Positions 9,341 to 17,853 of a stretch of 64,000 nucleotides of DNA are shown in pieces (the first letter of the stretch is position 1; each line of letters starts with the position of its first letter). A model generated the notes under the pieces. That model had not been told where the DNA came from. It ran no database searches and saw only the letters and a list, made by a program, of their open reading frames with translations. The position numbers were made by a program, and so were the translations under genes. Where the stretch lies: contig NZ_SPQQ01000011.1 of NCBI RefSeq assembly GCF_004766045.1, positions 1 to 64,000 on the forward strand, in the 5' to 3' direction. This DNA is from Desulfosporosinus fructosivorans (GTDB lineage: Bacteria; Bacillota; Desulfitobacteriia; Desulfitobacteriales; Desulfitobacteriaceae).

Positions 9341-10009
9341 ATGGATATTTTTATTGATGAAGCAAGAGATACAGCAAAGTGCTCCATCGGCATTCTGGTC
9401 ATGGAGAACATACAGAATGTATCTTCCGATGATAAGCTAATGCTGGTCAAACAGGAGTTTGAAGGCACGATAAGATCAAAATACGGTCTGGCAACACGTG
9501 GGGAGCTGAAAGCACTTCATCCTATGGACGCTTATATTTCATACTATAAAAAATTCGGATATACGTATCATGTGCTGCCTCAGCTCGAATCGGTCATAAA
9601 AGGTAAACCAATCCCGTCCGGATTACCGTTGGTTGAAGCAATGTTTATGGCGGAGCTAAAAAATACGCTTCTGACAGCCAGCCACGATCTCGATAAAATA
9701 AAGACACCGCTGAGTTTGAAAGTCTCAACTGGGAGCGAAAGCTTCACAACTCTGAGTAGTCATAATGTAACAACCATACCTGGTGACATTATGATTGAGG
9801 ATCAAGAAGCCATCATCTCAAGTATCCTTCGGGGCCCGGACCTGCGAACTGCCATAACGGAGCATACAACCCGTGTTATTTATACGGTATATGCGCCTTT
9901 CGGAGTGGAAGAACAATTGGTGCGTGAACATTTGAGAGATATTGAATCTTATGTCCGTATATTTTCAGAAAAATCAATTACTTGTTTAAATCAGGTTTTT
10001 GAAGGATAG
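9341..10009 (+). CDS. solo B3/B4 domain protein (PheRS beta-subunit editing-like domain)
   Basis: This 222-residue protein matches the stand-alone B3/B4 tRNA-binding/editing domain found in the beta subunit of phenylalanyl-tRNA synthetase. Recognisable segments are HPMDAYISYYKKFGYTYHVL, GKPIPSGLPLVEAMFMAEL, and a later GDIMIEDQEAIISSILRGPD with RDIESYVRIFS near the end. It is full length for the solo family. Known solo members are proposed to clear or bind mischarged tRNA or free aminoacyl compounds; the precise role of this one is unknown. AAAGGA lies upstream and no operon partner is evident. Confidence 0.82.
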   Translation: MDIFIDEARDTAKCSIGILVMENIQNVSSDDKLMLVKQEFEGTIRSKYGLATRGELKALHPMDAYISYYKKFGYTYHVLPQLESVIKGKPIPSGLPLVEAMFMAELKNTLLTASHDLDKIKTPLSLKVSTGSESFTTLSSHNVTTIPGDIMIEDQEAIISSILRGPDLRTAITEHTTRVIYTVYAPFGVEEQLVREHLRDIESYVRIFSEKSITCLNQVFEG

Positions 10010-10097
10010 CAATGAAAGGACATTTTAAAAATTAAGTTGAATATTATTTTTTAATCGGTTACTCTCCGAATATGTTCTATGAGGGGAGAGAAAGATT

Positions 10098-10841
10098 TTG
10101 TATGATATGTATGATATGATATTTAAACGAAAATCGTTCAGACGCTTTGATGATACACTTGCGCTTTCAAATGAGGAATTGCAGAAGATTGAGCAGCAGC
10201 TTTACAAATTTCCACCTTTAGTTGATGATATTAACTTAAAATATCAGATCGTTAAACAAGATAAAACAACGTGTAAACGTGGAGAATACTGCCTTTTAGT
10301 TTACAGTGAAAAAAAAGAGGATTATCTTTTGAATATAGGATACGTTTTGGCGCAGCTCGATTTATGGATGGCCTCGGAAAATATAGGCGCGTGTTGGTAT
10401 GGTATGGGGAAAACCACTGAGCAACAGTATGGCGGATTGGATTTTGTGATTATGTTGGCTTTCGGTAAAGGTCATTCGGTAGAATTCAGAAAAGATTATA
10501 CGAAAGCAAAACGCAAAGAATTAGCGATTATTTGGAATGGTGAGAGTTTAGTAGATGTAGCAAATGTAGTGAGGTATGCGCCAAGTTCGTGTAATTCTCA
10601 GCCATGGCGTGTTTTTTGCGAGAGCGCGGACATTCAAATATATCGCTCAACGCAAGTTCGTTCCATGATACCGGAAGGTAGACGCCCATATTATAATAGC
10701 ATTGATATGGGCATATTTCTGTGCTTTATGGAAATTACCATGAAGAATAAAGGCTATGAGTTTAAACGAATGTTATATGCAGGGCAAAAAAAGGATGAAG
10801 ATGAAGATTTAATTGCCGTTGCAAATTATAGAATTTTATAA
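10098..10841 (+). CDS. nitroreductase-family flavoprotein (TM1586/YdjA-like)
   Basis: This 247-residue protein has the nitroreductase fold signature at both ends: MIFKRKSFRRFDD (FMN phosphate-binding RxSxR type) and VVRYAPSSCNSQPWRVF in the second half, with a NIGYVLAQLDLWMASENIGACW helix. The two-lobe arrangement resembles the putative TM1586-type nitroreductases. FMN-dependent NAD(P)H reduction is expected. The TTG start at 10098 has GGGGAGAG at the right distance; the ATG at 10107 is too far. It stands alone between a tRNA-editing-like gene and kinase remnants. Confidence 0.78.
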   Translation: MYDMYDMIFKRKSFRRFDDTLALSNEELQKIEQQLYKFPPLVDDINLKYQIVKQDKTTCKRGEYCLLVYSEKKEDYLLNIGYVLAQLDLWMASENIGACWYGMGKTTEQQYGGLDFVIMLAFGKGHSVEFRKDYTKAKRKELAIIWNGESLVDVANVVRYAPSSCNSQPWRVFCESADIQIYRSTQVRSMIPEGRRPYYNSIDMGIFLCFMEITMKNKGYEFKRMLYAGQKKDEDEDLIAVANYRIL

Positions 10842-10891
10842 GGCGTTTTGGTAAAAAAAGTTTGACCAAAACCTTAAAGGGGGCAGCTAAG

Positions 10892-11224
10892 GTGTTGAGA
10901 AATAAAGAAATTAAACTATATATCACACTTTTGGCTTCGGTTATAATAGTAGGTTTTGTTGCCTGCTATTTTTTTAATCCCGTCTCAGGGATCATCGCCT
11001 TGTTCGCGTTGCTATTTATGGGTGCAGTATCGTTTATGTTTACGAGATGGAGATATCAGCAAATAGAAAAGCTAACCGAATATCTAAAGCGAATTGCAAG
11101 TGGCGAATACACACTCGATATCAGAGATAATGATGAAGGCGAGCTTAGCATTAATAAACTAACGATAAGACATTTGAAGCAAAACAAACGACGAACGCTA
11201 GTAACTATCCTTGGGCGCAAATAA
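10892..11224 (+). pseudogene. histidine kinase N-terminus fused to ABC permease N-terminus (deletion hybrid)
   Basis: The first about 85 residues match the kinase at 16089 (both membrane helices and part of HAMP, up to RDNDEGELSI). The next 22 residues match the very start of the FtsX-type permease at 17850 (NKLTIRHLKQNKRRTLVTILG) before a stop. A deletion therefore removed most of the kinase, the whole ATPase gene and nearly all the permease from a third copy of this system, and left an in-frame hybrid of about 110 residues. The five codons upstream match the end of the response regulator. GTG 10892 or TTG 10895 could start it. Confidence 0.85.
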
Positions 11225-11289
11225 GACAGTTAATGCCTCGGTCTTTCTATTAATACTATGTGCCTGACCATGCATAGCGCAAATGATTT

Positions 11290-11335
11290 CTTACACCAAC
11301 TGTAAGTGTTTTTCTACTGCGGCGCTTGCTATAAT
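11290..11335 (+). promoter_or_regulatory. inverted-repeat operator and -10 box of a Bce-type system
   Basis: CTTACA-CCAAC-TGTAAG (11290-11306) is a perfect 6-bp inverted repeat. It is followed 23 bp later by TATAAT (11330-11335). Bce-type response regulators are known to bind inverted repeats with a short central gap just upstream of the bceAB promoter, so this is probably the old target site of the regulator whose C-terminus survives in the chimera below. Confidence 0.5.
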
Positions 11336-11364
11336 CAAGATAAGGAAAGTCGGGAGGCCATAAA

Positions 11365-11631
11365 ATGAATTCAAATAGAGTTTTACAAGTCGAAAGCGCC
11401 ACAAAAGTCTACGGTAAGGGCGACAATAAGACAGAAGCCCTCAGAGGGATAAGCTTTGATGTGCTTGAAGGCGAGTTTCTTGGAATCATGGGAGCCAGCG
11501 GCTCCGGGAAAACAACATTGCTCAACTGTATTGCTACCATGATTAAACCAAGCTTGGATGCCATAGGGCTTAGAGATATGATACAGACTGTGCGCGGGCA
11601 GGGTTATCGTCTGGAGGTGAGTAAGCCGTGA
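11365..11631 (+). pseudogene. chimera: BceA-like ATPase N-terminus fused to response-regulator C-terminus
   Basis: Residues 1-63 are the start of a LolD/BceA-type ATPase with an intact Walker A (GASGSGKTTLLN). Residues 64-88 are the end of an OmpR-type winged helix (IGLRDMIQTVRGQGYRLEV). The fusion is in frame and lacks the signature motif, Walker B and the receiver domain, so it cannot be an ATPase or a phosphoregulated factor. It overlaps the downstream kinase start by GTGA, as response-regulator genes often do. Deletion or recombination in an original regulator-kinase-ATPase-permease cluster is the simplest origin. Confidence 0.85.
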
Positions 11632-12653
11632 AGCAGCAGAATATAACTTTGAAAGCTAAAAGGCCCTGGCTTGTCCTGCTACTTTTAACCGACCTGTTTT
11701 TTGCTTTTCTGGCATGGCTGACAGGCCCGGACACCTTTGGGAGCATTGTTGTAATTATCTTGCTTTTCACAGCCTTTATTGTATTTGTTGGCTGCTGGAT
11801 TGATCAAAAAAAGCGAAAGAAGCAGATGGAGGCGCTGCAATTGTTTTTGATTGACCCAGATGAAGAAACAAAACAACGGTTAATGATGGTAGTAGATGAA
11901 TTCTGGCACCCCATGATAGGAACTGTGTCAGAACAACTGAGAGAGCAATCCCAAATTATAAAAGAAGAACGATTGGAATTGCAAAACTATCAGGAGTTTA
12001 TCGAAGCATGGACACACGAAATCAAAACGCCGCTGTCTCTTGCAACATTAATTCTAGCTAACCATAAGGAAGAGATGTCACCGTATGTTTATAATCGAAT
12101 GGAGCACGTATGGTGTACCGTCATCAACGACGTTGAACGTATATTATACTATGCCCGGCTTCAGTCTGACCACGTGGATTATAAATTCATGAAAATAAAT
12201 TTATGCGACTGCGTTCGGGAGTGCCTTGAAGATTTTAGCGCTATATCTAACGAAAAGAAAATCGATGTGCAGCTAAATCTTTTGCCTTTGCAGATTATAA
12301 GCGACAAAAAAGTCCTTGCCTTCATGCTCTCGCAGCTTTTCAGCAATGCCTTTAAGTACACGGTGTCTGACAATGGCGTTGTCCGCGTCGTAAGTTGGTC
12401 GGACACTCAGGCCGATGGCAAAATACATCTTGCTGTCCGAGATAATGGCAAGGGTGTTCCTCCTGAAGATATGCCTTTCCTATTTGACAAGGGGTTTACC
12501 GGAAGCCATCCAGATCGGCAGGACGCGACCGGGATGGGCTTATACCTCGTAAAAAAATATGCAGAAGCATTATCAATCGATGTAAACATCGAACCGATAT
12601 CGACATCTGGTCAAGGGTTTGGTATTCAACTCATATTTCCAAAGGTTATATAA
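11628..12653 (+). CDS. BceS-like intramembrane-sensing histidine kinase
   Basis: This 341-residue kinase has two N-terminal transmembrane helices with almost no extracellular loop (residues 12-60), an H-box FIEAWTHEIKTPLSLA, an N-box LSQLFSNAFKYT, and G-boxes VRDNGKGVPPEDM and GMGLYLVKKYA. This is the layout of BceS-type kinases, which read the state of a partner ABC transporter rather than a ligand. Its partner regulator and transporter are reduced to the 88-residue chimera upstream, so the kinase seems stranded. The GTG start overlaps the chimera stop. The minus-strand methyltransferase gene begins 28 bp after its end, in convergent orientation. Confidence 0.87.
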   Translation: MKQQNITLKAKRPWLVLLLLTDLFFAFLAWLTGPDTFGSIVVIILLFTAFIVFVGCWIDQKKRKKQMEALQLFLIDPDEETKQRLMMVVDEFWHPMIGTVSEQLREQSQIIKEERLELQNYQEFIEAWTHEIKTPLSLATLILANHKEEMSPYVYNRMEHVWCTVINDVERILYYARLQSDHVDYKFMKINLCDCVRECLEDFSAISNEKKIDVQLNLLPLQIISDKKVLAFMLSQLFSNAFKYTVSDNGVVRVVSWSDTQADGKIHLAVRDNGKGVPPEDMPFLFDKGFTGSHPDRQDATGMGLYLVKKYAEALSIDVNIEPISTSGQGFGIQLIFPKVI

Positions 12654-12681
12654 GTAATTAATAGTTTAGCGTCCGGCTCAA

Positions 12682-13398
12682 TTATTTTTTTCGCAAGACG
12701 AAAGCGATAAAGTTCAGATATTTCCCGCCGCCTGCGCCCATTGTTTTGCGGTCATTGACCGCAATCTCATTTTCCTGGTTCAGCCAATCCGCCCAAACTT
12801 CCTCGTTGCTTTCCATCTCGTATATGGAAACAACTTCGGCGTTTCGGCTGCTATTTACTATTTCCGTCCAATAAATAATATCGCGTAGATAAGCAAGCTG
12901 TTCCGACGTCCACGAGAGAAGCAATTCTTTTGGCAGGTTATCATGGCAATCCTTTTTCAGGCCGGGTACACAGGCATATATATACCCGCCACGCTGGACG
13001 AAAGGCAGCAGTTTTGCGTCTAAATACTCCGGGTCACGGCCCCAATAATTATACGAATCGGTACTGACTACCGCATCGAAAAATTCTTTCTCAAAGGGCA
13101 AGGCGGTGGCGTCAGCCTTAACGGGAGTAATTTGTTCAAGGGTTAACCCCATTTCATAAAAAAATCTACGGTTTTCCTGCGGTTCACTCCACAAATCGGC
13201 GGCGTAAACCTTGAAGCCATAATCTTTTACGAGCATAACGCTTGTAAGCCCTTGCCCGCTTCCGAGGTCGCAGACGAGACTTCCAGCGGGGATTTTATGA
13301 TTTAGCAGCATTTCTTCCTGCAATTTGAACGGGTTAGGCCCCATGATTCTAGCCAGTAATTCGGGGGTGTTGTACTTTTGGCTTTTAATATACTCCAT
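12682..13398 (-). CDS. class I SAM-dependent methyltransferase
   Basis: This 238-residue protein has motif I VCDLGSGQGLTSVML, motif II at VYAADLWSE, and a post-motif region KADATALPFEKEFFDAVVSTD, the pattern of small-molecule Methyltransf_11/25-type enzymes. The substrate is unknown. AAGGAG precedes the ATG. It lies alone on the minus strand; the next gene upstream, also on the minus strand, encodes a small helix-turn-helix protein. Confidence 0.83.
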   Translation of the reverse strand: MEYIKSQKYNTPELLARIMGPNPFKLQEEMLLNHKIPAGSLVCDLGSGQGLTSVMLVKDYGFKVYAADLWSEPQENRRFFYEMGLTLEQITPVKADATALPFEKEFFDAVVSTDSYNYWGRDPEYLDAKLLPFVQRGGYIYACVPGLKKDCHDNLPKELLLSWTSEQLAYLRDIIYWTEIVNSSRNAEVVSIYEMESNEEVWADWLNQENEIAVNDRKTMGAGGGKYLNFIAFVLRKK

Positions 13399-13493
13399 TG
13401 TGATTGCTCCTTGTTTTTATTTGCTTTATTGCTTTTGCATAGTTAAATTATACCTTGCTCCTTTTATAAAAGCTCCCTACTAAACGATACAGA

Positions 13494-13529
13494 AACAAAA
13501 AGGCGACATGACAAATCTGCCATGCCGCC
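13494..13529 (-). terminator. intrinsic terminator after the CD3324-like gene
   Basis: On the minus strand GGCGGCATG and CATGTCGCC pair with one mismatch and are followed by TTTTTG. It lies just downstream of the small helix-turn-helix gene. Confidence 0.65.
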
Positions 13530-13543
13530 ATGAGGTTTATTTA

Positions 13544-13813
13544 TCATTTCTTCATTTCGGACAATATCTTATATATGGTCTTTGGTGATAAATAAAACTT
13601 GTTTGCCAGTTGCTCAACAGGTGTACCATGTTGGTACTCTGCAAAAATGGTTGCATTACGTTCGTCAAGCAATTGTCTGCTGTTACTTAATTCGCCCCAG
13701 CCTTTTTTGTTTTCTTCTTTACGAGGAATATAAAGATATTCGCCGTCAATATGTTGTTGTATTGCCATAATCAAATTGTCTGGCAATACACAGATTGCAT
13801 TTTTATAGCCCAT
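13544..13813 (-). CDS. CD3324-like small helix-turn-helix protein
   Basis: This 89-residue protein has a basic N-terminal half (GYKNAICVLPDNLIMAIQQH, YIPRKEENKKGWGE) and a C-terminal helix-turn-helix (TPVEQLANKFYLSPKTIYKIL), which matches the small CD3324-type family common in clostridia. The ATG at 13813 has GGAGG 6 nt upstream; a longer frame to 13852 has no such site. It could be a DNA-binding regulator, but its targets are unknown. Confidence 0.72.
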   Translation of the reverse strand: MGYKNAICVLPDNLIMAIQQHIDGEYLYIPRKEENKKGWGELSNSRQLLDERNATIFAEYQHGTPVEQLANKFYLSPKTIYKILSEMKK

Positions 13814-13947
13814 TGTGCGCCTCCTATATAATCGAAAGATAGGATTACGCAAGGACTATCCTCATATTTGAATTATGCGGCAGCCCTTGCTACGCACAAT
13901 ACCGAATCCAATGCACCTTTGGTAATAAGACAATGCTCCTTTCGTAT

Positions 13948-14555
13948 TTATCTACTGTTCTTGTCTTTAGTATGCTTCTTCACTCGTTTCATTTCACCCT
14001 TGCCGCCGAACATTCTGTTAATTTTTTCGTTTTCAAGCTGGCGATTAATCCGGCGTAGGATACTTCCCGTTGCAATTTTTGATAGCTCTCAAACCGTTTT
14101 TCAGACAGCGTTCCATTTTCGATTGCTTTTCTAATGGCGCAACCCGGCTCTGCTCCGTGAGAACAGTCGCCAAATTTGCACCGGGCAGCAATTTCTTCAA
14201 TATCTTCAAAGGTTTTTGACAGGTTGCCCGTATAAATCTGCAATTCCCGCATACCGGGCGTATCTATCACAATACCGCCATTTGGCAATAGCAATAGTTG
14301 GCGGTGGGTTGTGGTATGTCTGCCCTTGGCATCATCTTCCCGTATAGCTTTTGTTGCAAGCACATTCTGCCCCATAAGGTGGTTAATAAGTGTGGACTTG
14401 CCAACTCCCGATGAACCGACAAACGCAATCGTCTTTCCTTGCCCGATATAAGTGTTAATCTCGTCAAACCCATCCCCGTTTTCAGAAGAACAGGTAATAA
14501 CAACTTCCTGTTCAAAGCGTTCATTTAGCCCGTAGTTTTTCAAATTGATATTCAC
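13948..14555 (-). pseudogene. decayed RsgA/YloQ-like ribosome-assembly GTPase
   Basis: The product begins like RsgA (NINLKNYGLNERFEQE), then jumps to the circularly permuted GTPase core (GKTIAFVGSSGVGKSTLIN, DDAKGRHTTTHRQL, IDTPGMRELQ) and the zinc-binding region (CKFGDCSHGAEPGCAI). The OB-fold and the NKxD G4 motif are missing. Near 14055 a frameshift separates the last part: frame 1 ends at 13989, while the expected C-terminus (INRMFGGKGEMKR) continues in another frame to 13948. An internal deletion plus a frameshift indicates a pseudogene. The GTG at 14555 with AAAGGA upstream is the likely original start. Confidence 0.82.
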
Positions 14556-14582
14556 TAGTACAAAATCCTTTCGCAAAGTATG

Positions 14583-14701
14583 CGTGTACCCAATAGCCTT
14601 GCGACAATAAAAAAAGCGCAGTTACCCACTGCGCTGCAAAACAAACAAAAAGGTGTTGGATAAACACTTCTCTGGTCATTCCGTAAGGCATTTGGGTACA
14701 C
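14583..14701 (-). promoter_or_regulatory. attenuator leader upstream of the rsgA-like pseudogene
   Basis: On the minus strand GCGCAGT-GGGTA-ACTGCGC followed by TTTTTTTATT is a strong terminator (about 14608-14636). It sits inside a larger perfect inverted repeat (GTGTACCCAA at 14701-14692, TTGGGTACAC at 14592-14583). A 60-codon frame runs through it. This arrangement resembles the transcription-attenuation leader of Tn916-type tet(M)/ribosome-protection genes; that resemblance is from memory and was not aligned. Confidence 0.7.
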
Positions 14702-14856
14702 AAAATAAGCAGGTAAAAATCCCGCTTCTGTGATACAAATAATTACCTTATCGAACGACCGACATCAACACACCTCTTTCTAATAATTATATTACAGATT
14801 AATACCATATCGCAGAATTGTCAAATCCCTATCATTGCATCATTTTCAGTATTCCA

Positions 14857-14948
14857 CTAAACGGGCGCCTGCTCCTGCACACGACCTTTCATATCGGGAT
14901 TATCGGATGCGGCCCGAAGCGCCCATAGTCCCACTAAGGCGGCGCTTT
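14857..14948 (-). pseudogene. C-terminal fragment of an unidentified protein
   Basis: A minus-strand frame ends in ALWALRAASDNPDMKGR... and a stop at 14857. Only about 30 codons remain, with a stop just upstream. Its position upstream of a mobile-element-style attenuator suggests a remnant of a conjugative-transposon gene, but I do not recognise it. Confidence 0.35.
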
Positions 14949-15268
14949 GTAGGTTAGCTCTCTATTTTCGGTTTTATTTTATGTTGTACATTGTATAAGA
15001 ATGTAAGCATTCCTTAAGATGAAAAAGTTTGATATTGCTGAATTGGCTTTTGAAAAATAATCCAGTCCATGAAGTATTTGCCTGGATGAGTAATGGTTGA
15101 TTCGGTTAGGGGCATCATGAAACGTGACGCTCCTTTTGTCTACACAGGAACAGTAGCGAATGAAGCTAACCAATGAGGTTTCAGATTTAATATAGAAATA
15201 GAAATAGATTAATTTAGAAGTACAATTGTCGTACGGTGCACTGACACTGTCTTAGGGTGTGCGTCTCC

Positions 15269-15295
15269 TTGACATAGTGTGGCTAATACCATACT
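15269..15295 (+). promoter_or_regulatory. candidate promoter, copy B of the response-regulator leader
   Basis: TTGACA (15269-15274) followed by CATACT, identical in layout to the candidate promoter at 5536. The conservation of both boxes between duplicated and otherwise diverged leaders supports function. Confidence 0.45.
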
Positions 15296-15409
15296 GTTGA
15301 ATTTGACTGAAACACACGATGAAAAAGTATGGAAAGCTCTGTCAATTATGAAGTGTAGGCAGAAAAGGTTAAGGGGATTGATTACAGAGAACAAGGAGAT
15401 CATGGCAAA

Positions 15410-16087
15410 ATGAAAATACTATTTGTTGAAGACGATCGAATAATTGCGTCAGGTCTTTGCTACTCACTTACCCAAGAAGGATATCTTGTAACTCACTGTG
15501 TGGATGTTAAGTCAGCAAAAACTACACTTTATGAGAATAGCTTTGACTTAGCGATCCTTGATCTATCCCTTCCAGACGGAAGCGGCTATGACCTTTGCAA
15601 ATTAATCAAGGCCAACGAAGATATCCCAGTCATATTTTTAACGGCAATCGATGACGAGGTTAATGTCGTGATGGGTCTCGATATGGGCGCTGATGACTAT
15701 ATAACAAAGCCATTTCGAATAAGAGAGCTGCTCTCTCGTCTAAAATCTGTTACTCGCAGGTATGACAAGACAGAGCTTATAAAAACAGTTTATCAGTTGA
15801 GTAATCTTAAGATAGATACTGCCCAGGCAAAAGTCTATAAAGGAGAGCAGGAAATTGTATTAACCTCTCTTGAGTATCGCTTGCTCTTATTTTTTGCGAA
15901 TAACGAGGGACAAGTCCTCAGTCGTAATCAACTGCTAGAAGGTCTCTGGGATTTTGCAGGGGAATTTGTCAATGATAATACCTTAACGGTTTATATTAAA
16001 CGTCTGCGCGAAAAGATCGAGGATGATAGTCAAAACCCATCAATTATTAAAACTGTTCGTGGAATCGGATACAAAGGGGGCAGCTAA
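15410..16087 (+). CDS. OmpR/PhoB-family response regulator (paralogue B, intact system)
   Basis: This 225-residue protein has a receiver domain (VEDDRIIAS; Asp in LAILDLSLPDG; YITKPFR) and a winged helix (TVYIKRLREKIEDD, IKTVRGIGYKGG). It differs from the copy at 5676 at only a handful of residues. It is followed after 1 nt by a full-length kinase and then by an ATPase and an FtsX-type permease, so it is the regulator of a complete antimicrobial-peptide-type or cell-envelope-stress system. AAGGAG lies upstream of the ATG. Confidence 0.92.
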   Translation: MKILFVEDDRIIASGLCYSLTQEGYLVTHCVDVKSAKTTLYENSFDLAILDLSLPDGSGYDLCKLIKANEDIPVIFLTAIDDEVNVVMGLDMGADDYITKPFRIRELLSRLKSVTRRYDKTELIKTVYQLSNLKIDTAQAKVYKGEQEIVLTSLEYRLLLFFANNEGQVLSRNQLLEGLWDFAGEFVNDNTLTVYIKRLREKIEDDSQNPSIIKTVRGIGYKGGS

Positions 16088-16088
16088 G

Positions 16089-17090
16089 TTGTTGCGAAAT
16101 AAAGAAATTAAACTATATATTACACTTATGGCTTCAGTTGTAATAGTAGGTTTTGTTGCCTGCTATTTTTTTAATCCCGTCTCAGGGATCATCGCCTTGT
16201 TGGCGCTGATTTTAATGGGTGCAGTATCGTTCATGTTTACGAGATGGAGATATCAGCAAATAGAAAAGCTAACGGAATATTTAAAGCGAATTGCAGGTGG
16301 CGAATACTCCCTGGATATTAGAGATAATGATGAAGGTGAGCTTAGCATCCTTAAAAGTGAACTATATAAAGTAACCGTAACACTCTCTGAGCAAGCCAGC
16401 CTCTTGAAAAAGGACAAGCGTTATCTAGCGGATTCAATCTCAGATATTTCCCATCAGCTTAAAACTCCCATCACCTCAATGTCTGTTATGACAGATCTGA
16501 TAAGTGATGAAAACCTACCCCCGGATAAGCGTGTGGAATTCACACAAAATATTCGCTCCCAACTTGAAAGACTTCAATGGCTTGTGGCCTCACTACTCAA
16601 GCTGTCGAAGATTGATGCAGGTACAATTAAGTTTAAGAAAGAGCAGGTAAATGTGCAAGACCTTGTCACACGCTCAATTGAACACTTACTAATCCCCATG
16701 GAAATAAAAGAGCAAACCCTTGAAATCAGTGGAGATGAGCATACTGAATTTAGGGGGGATTTTAATTGGTCGTCAGAAGCCTTGACAAATATCATCAAAA
16801 ATTGTCTCGAACATACACCTTGCGGTGGAACGATCGGTATCAGCTATAGTGAAACCCCAATTTATACCCTGATTAAGGTATACGATCAGGGTGAGGGTAT
16901 CCATAAGCATGACTTACCCTACATATTTGATCGGTTTTATAAAGGGAAAAATGCGCACAATGACAGCATAGGGATTGGGTTGGCCATGTCAAAAAGCATT
17001 GTAAAAAACCAAGGCGGTAGTATAGAAGTTACCAGTGAAAAGGATAAAGGGACACAATTTACAATCAAGTTTTACAAAAGCATTGTGTGA
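16089..17090 (+). CDS. sensor histidine kinase with HAMP domain
   Basis: This 333-residue kinase has two closely spaced transmembrane helices (residues 8-50), a HAMP linker (LTEYLKRIAGGEYSLDI), H-box SISDISHQLKTPITSM, N-box ALTNIIKNCLEHTP, and G-boxes YDQGEGIHKHDLPYIFDRFY and IGIGLAMSKSIV. The minimal external loop suggests it senses the membrane or the partner transporter. The TTG start at 16089 sits behind AAAGGGGGC, one base after the regulator stop. The same start is used by the truncated copies at 6355 and 10892. Confidence 0.9.
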   Translation: MLRNKEIKLYITLMASVVIVGFVACYFFNPVSGIIALLALILMGAVSFMFTRWRYQQIEKLTEYLKRIAGGEYSLDIRDNDEGELSILKSELYKVTVTLSEQASLLKKDKRYLADSISDISHQLKTPITSMSVMTDLISDENLPPDKRVEFTQNIRSQLERLQWLVASLLKLSKIDAGTIKFKKEQVNVQDLVTRSIEHLLIPMEIKEQTLEISGDEHTEFRGDFNWSSEALTNIIKNCLEHTPCGGTIGISYSETPIYTLIKVYDQGEGIHKHDLPYIFDRFYKGKNAHNDSIGIGLAMSKSIVKNQGGSIEVTSEKDKGTQFTIKFYKSIV

Positions 17091-17097
17091 CAAAACT

Positions 17098-17141
17098 GTC
17101 ACTAAACTAGTCACTGTAGAGTTATATTAGGCAGCTATACT
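17098..17141 (+). promoter_or_regulatory. direct-repeat activator site and promoter for the ABC genes
   Basis: GTCACT occurs at 17098-17103 and again at 17110-17115, a 12-bp period suited to tandem binding by an OmpR-type regulator. TATACT (17136-17141) is a good -10 box and there is no clear -35 box, as expected for an activated promoter. It separates the two-component genes from the ABC genes. Confidence 0.45.
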
Positions 17142-17169
17142 AACATTATAGAAAAAGGAGTGAGTTAGT

Positions 17170-17853
17170 ATGGAAATATTAAGAGTAGAAAATCTGTCTA
17201 AGATCTATGGTAAGGGTGAAACCGCCGTCAAGGCACTTGATAATATTTCGTTTTCTGTAAACCAAGGTGAATTTGTTGCAATTATTGGACCATCAGGTTC
17301 AGGGAAATCGACCCTGTTGCATACCTTGGGTGGTGTGGATACGCCCACAAGCGGCAAGGTATTCATTGAAAATACAGATGTTTATGCCCTTAACGAAACA
17401 AAGCTGGCCATCTTTAGACGCAGACAGATCGGTCTTATTTATCAATTTTATAACCTTATCCCCGTTCTGAGTGTTGAGGAAAATATTACCCTGCCGTTAT
17501 TGTTGGACGGGCGCAAGGCGGATAAAGGACAACTTAAGGAAATAATCAGCACCCTGGGTTTAACCGAGCGCTTAAACCATCTGCCCAATCAGCTTTCAGG
17601 GGGTCAACAGCAAAGAGTTTCGATAGGACGAGCTTTAATAAATAATCCTGCACTCATGTTGGCGGATGAACCTACAGGAAATCTTGACAGCAAAAGCAGC
17701 CATGAAATTATTGAGCTTCTTAAAATGTTCAATAAAACATTTCGCCAAACCCTGATTGTCATTACCCATGATGAGCGTATAGCCTTACAGGCAGATCGAA
17801 TCATGACCATAGAAGACGGGCGGATCACTAAGGATGAGGTGCTTCGTCGATGA
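17170..17853 (+). CDS. ABC transporter ATPase, MacB/LolD/BceA type
   Basis: This 227-residue ATPase has Walker A GPSGSGKSTLLHTLGG, Q-loop IYQFYNLIPVLSVEEN, signature NQLSGGQQQRVSIGRAL, Walker B LMLADEPTGNLDSKSS and H-loop VITHDERIAL. The NLIPVLSVEENI and DEPTGNLD wording is that of the MacB/LolD/BceA group, whose ATPases power FtsX-type permeases acting at the membrane surface. AAAGGAG lies 8 nt before the ATG. It overlaps the permease by 4 bp (ATGA). A 5' fragment of a similar ATPase is in the chimera at 11365. Confidence 0.92.
   Translation: MEILRVENLSKIYGKGETAVKALDNISFSVNQGEFVAIIGPSGSGKSTLLHTLGGVDTPTSGKVFIENTDVYALNETKLAIFRRRQIGLIYQFYNLIPVLSVEENITLPLLLDGRKADKGQLKEIISTLGLTERLNHLPNQLSGGQQQRVSIGRALINNPALMLADEPTGNLDSKSSHEIIELLKMFNKTFRQTLIVITHDERIALQADRIMTIEDGRITKDEVLRR

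Larger units (their letters stand above)
14577..15409. other. 833-bp region without an intact gene
   Basis: It contains the attenuator leader and the short protein fragment on the minus strand. From about 15097 it holds a duplicated copy of the sequence that precedes the first response regulator (5470 onward), with about 116 bp of extra sequence not present in the first copy. It ends with the promoter at 15269. Confidence 0.7.
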
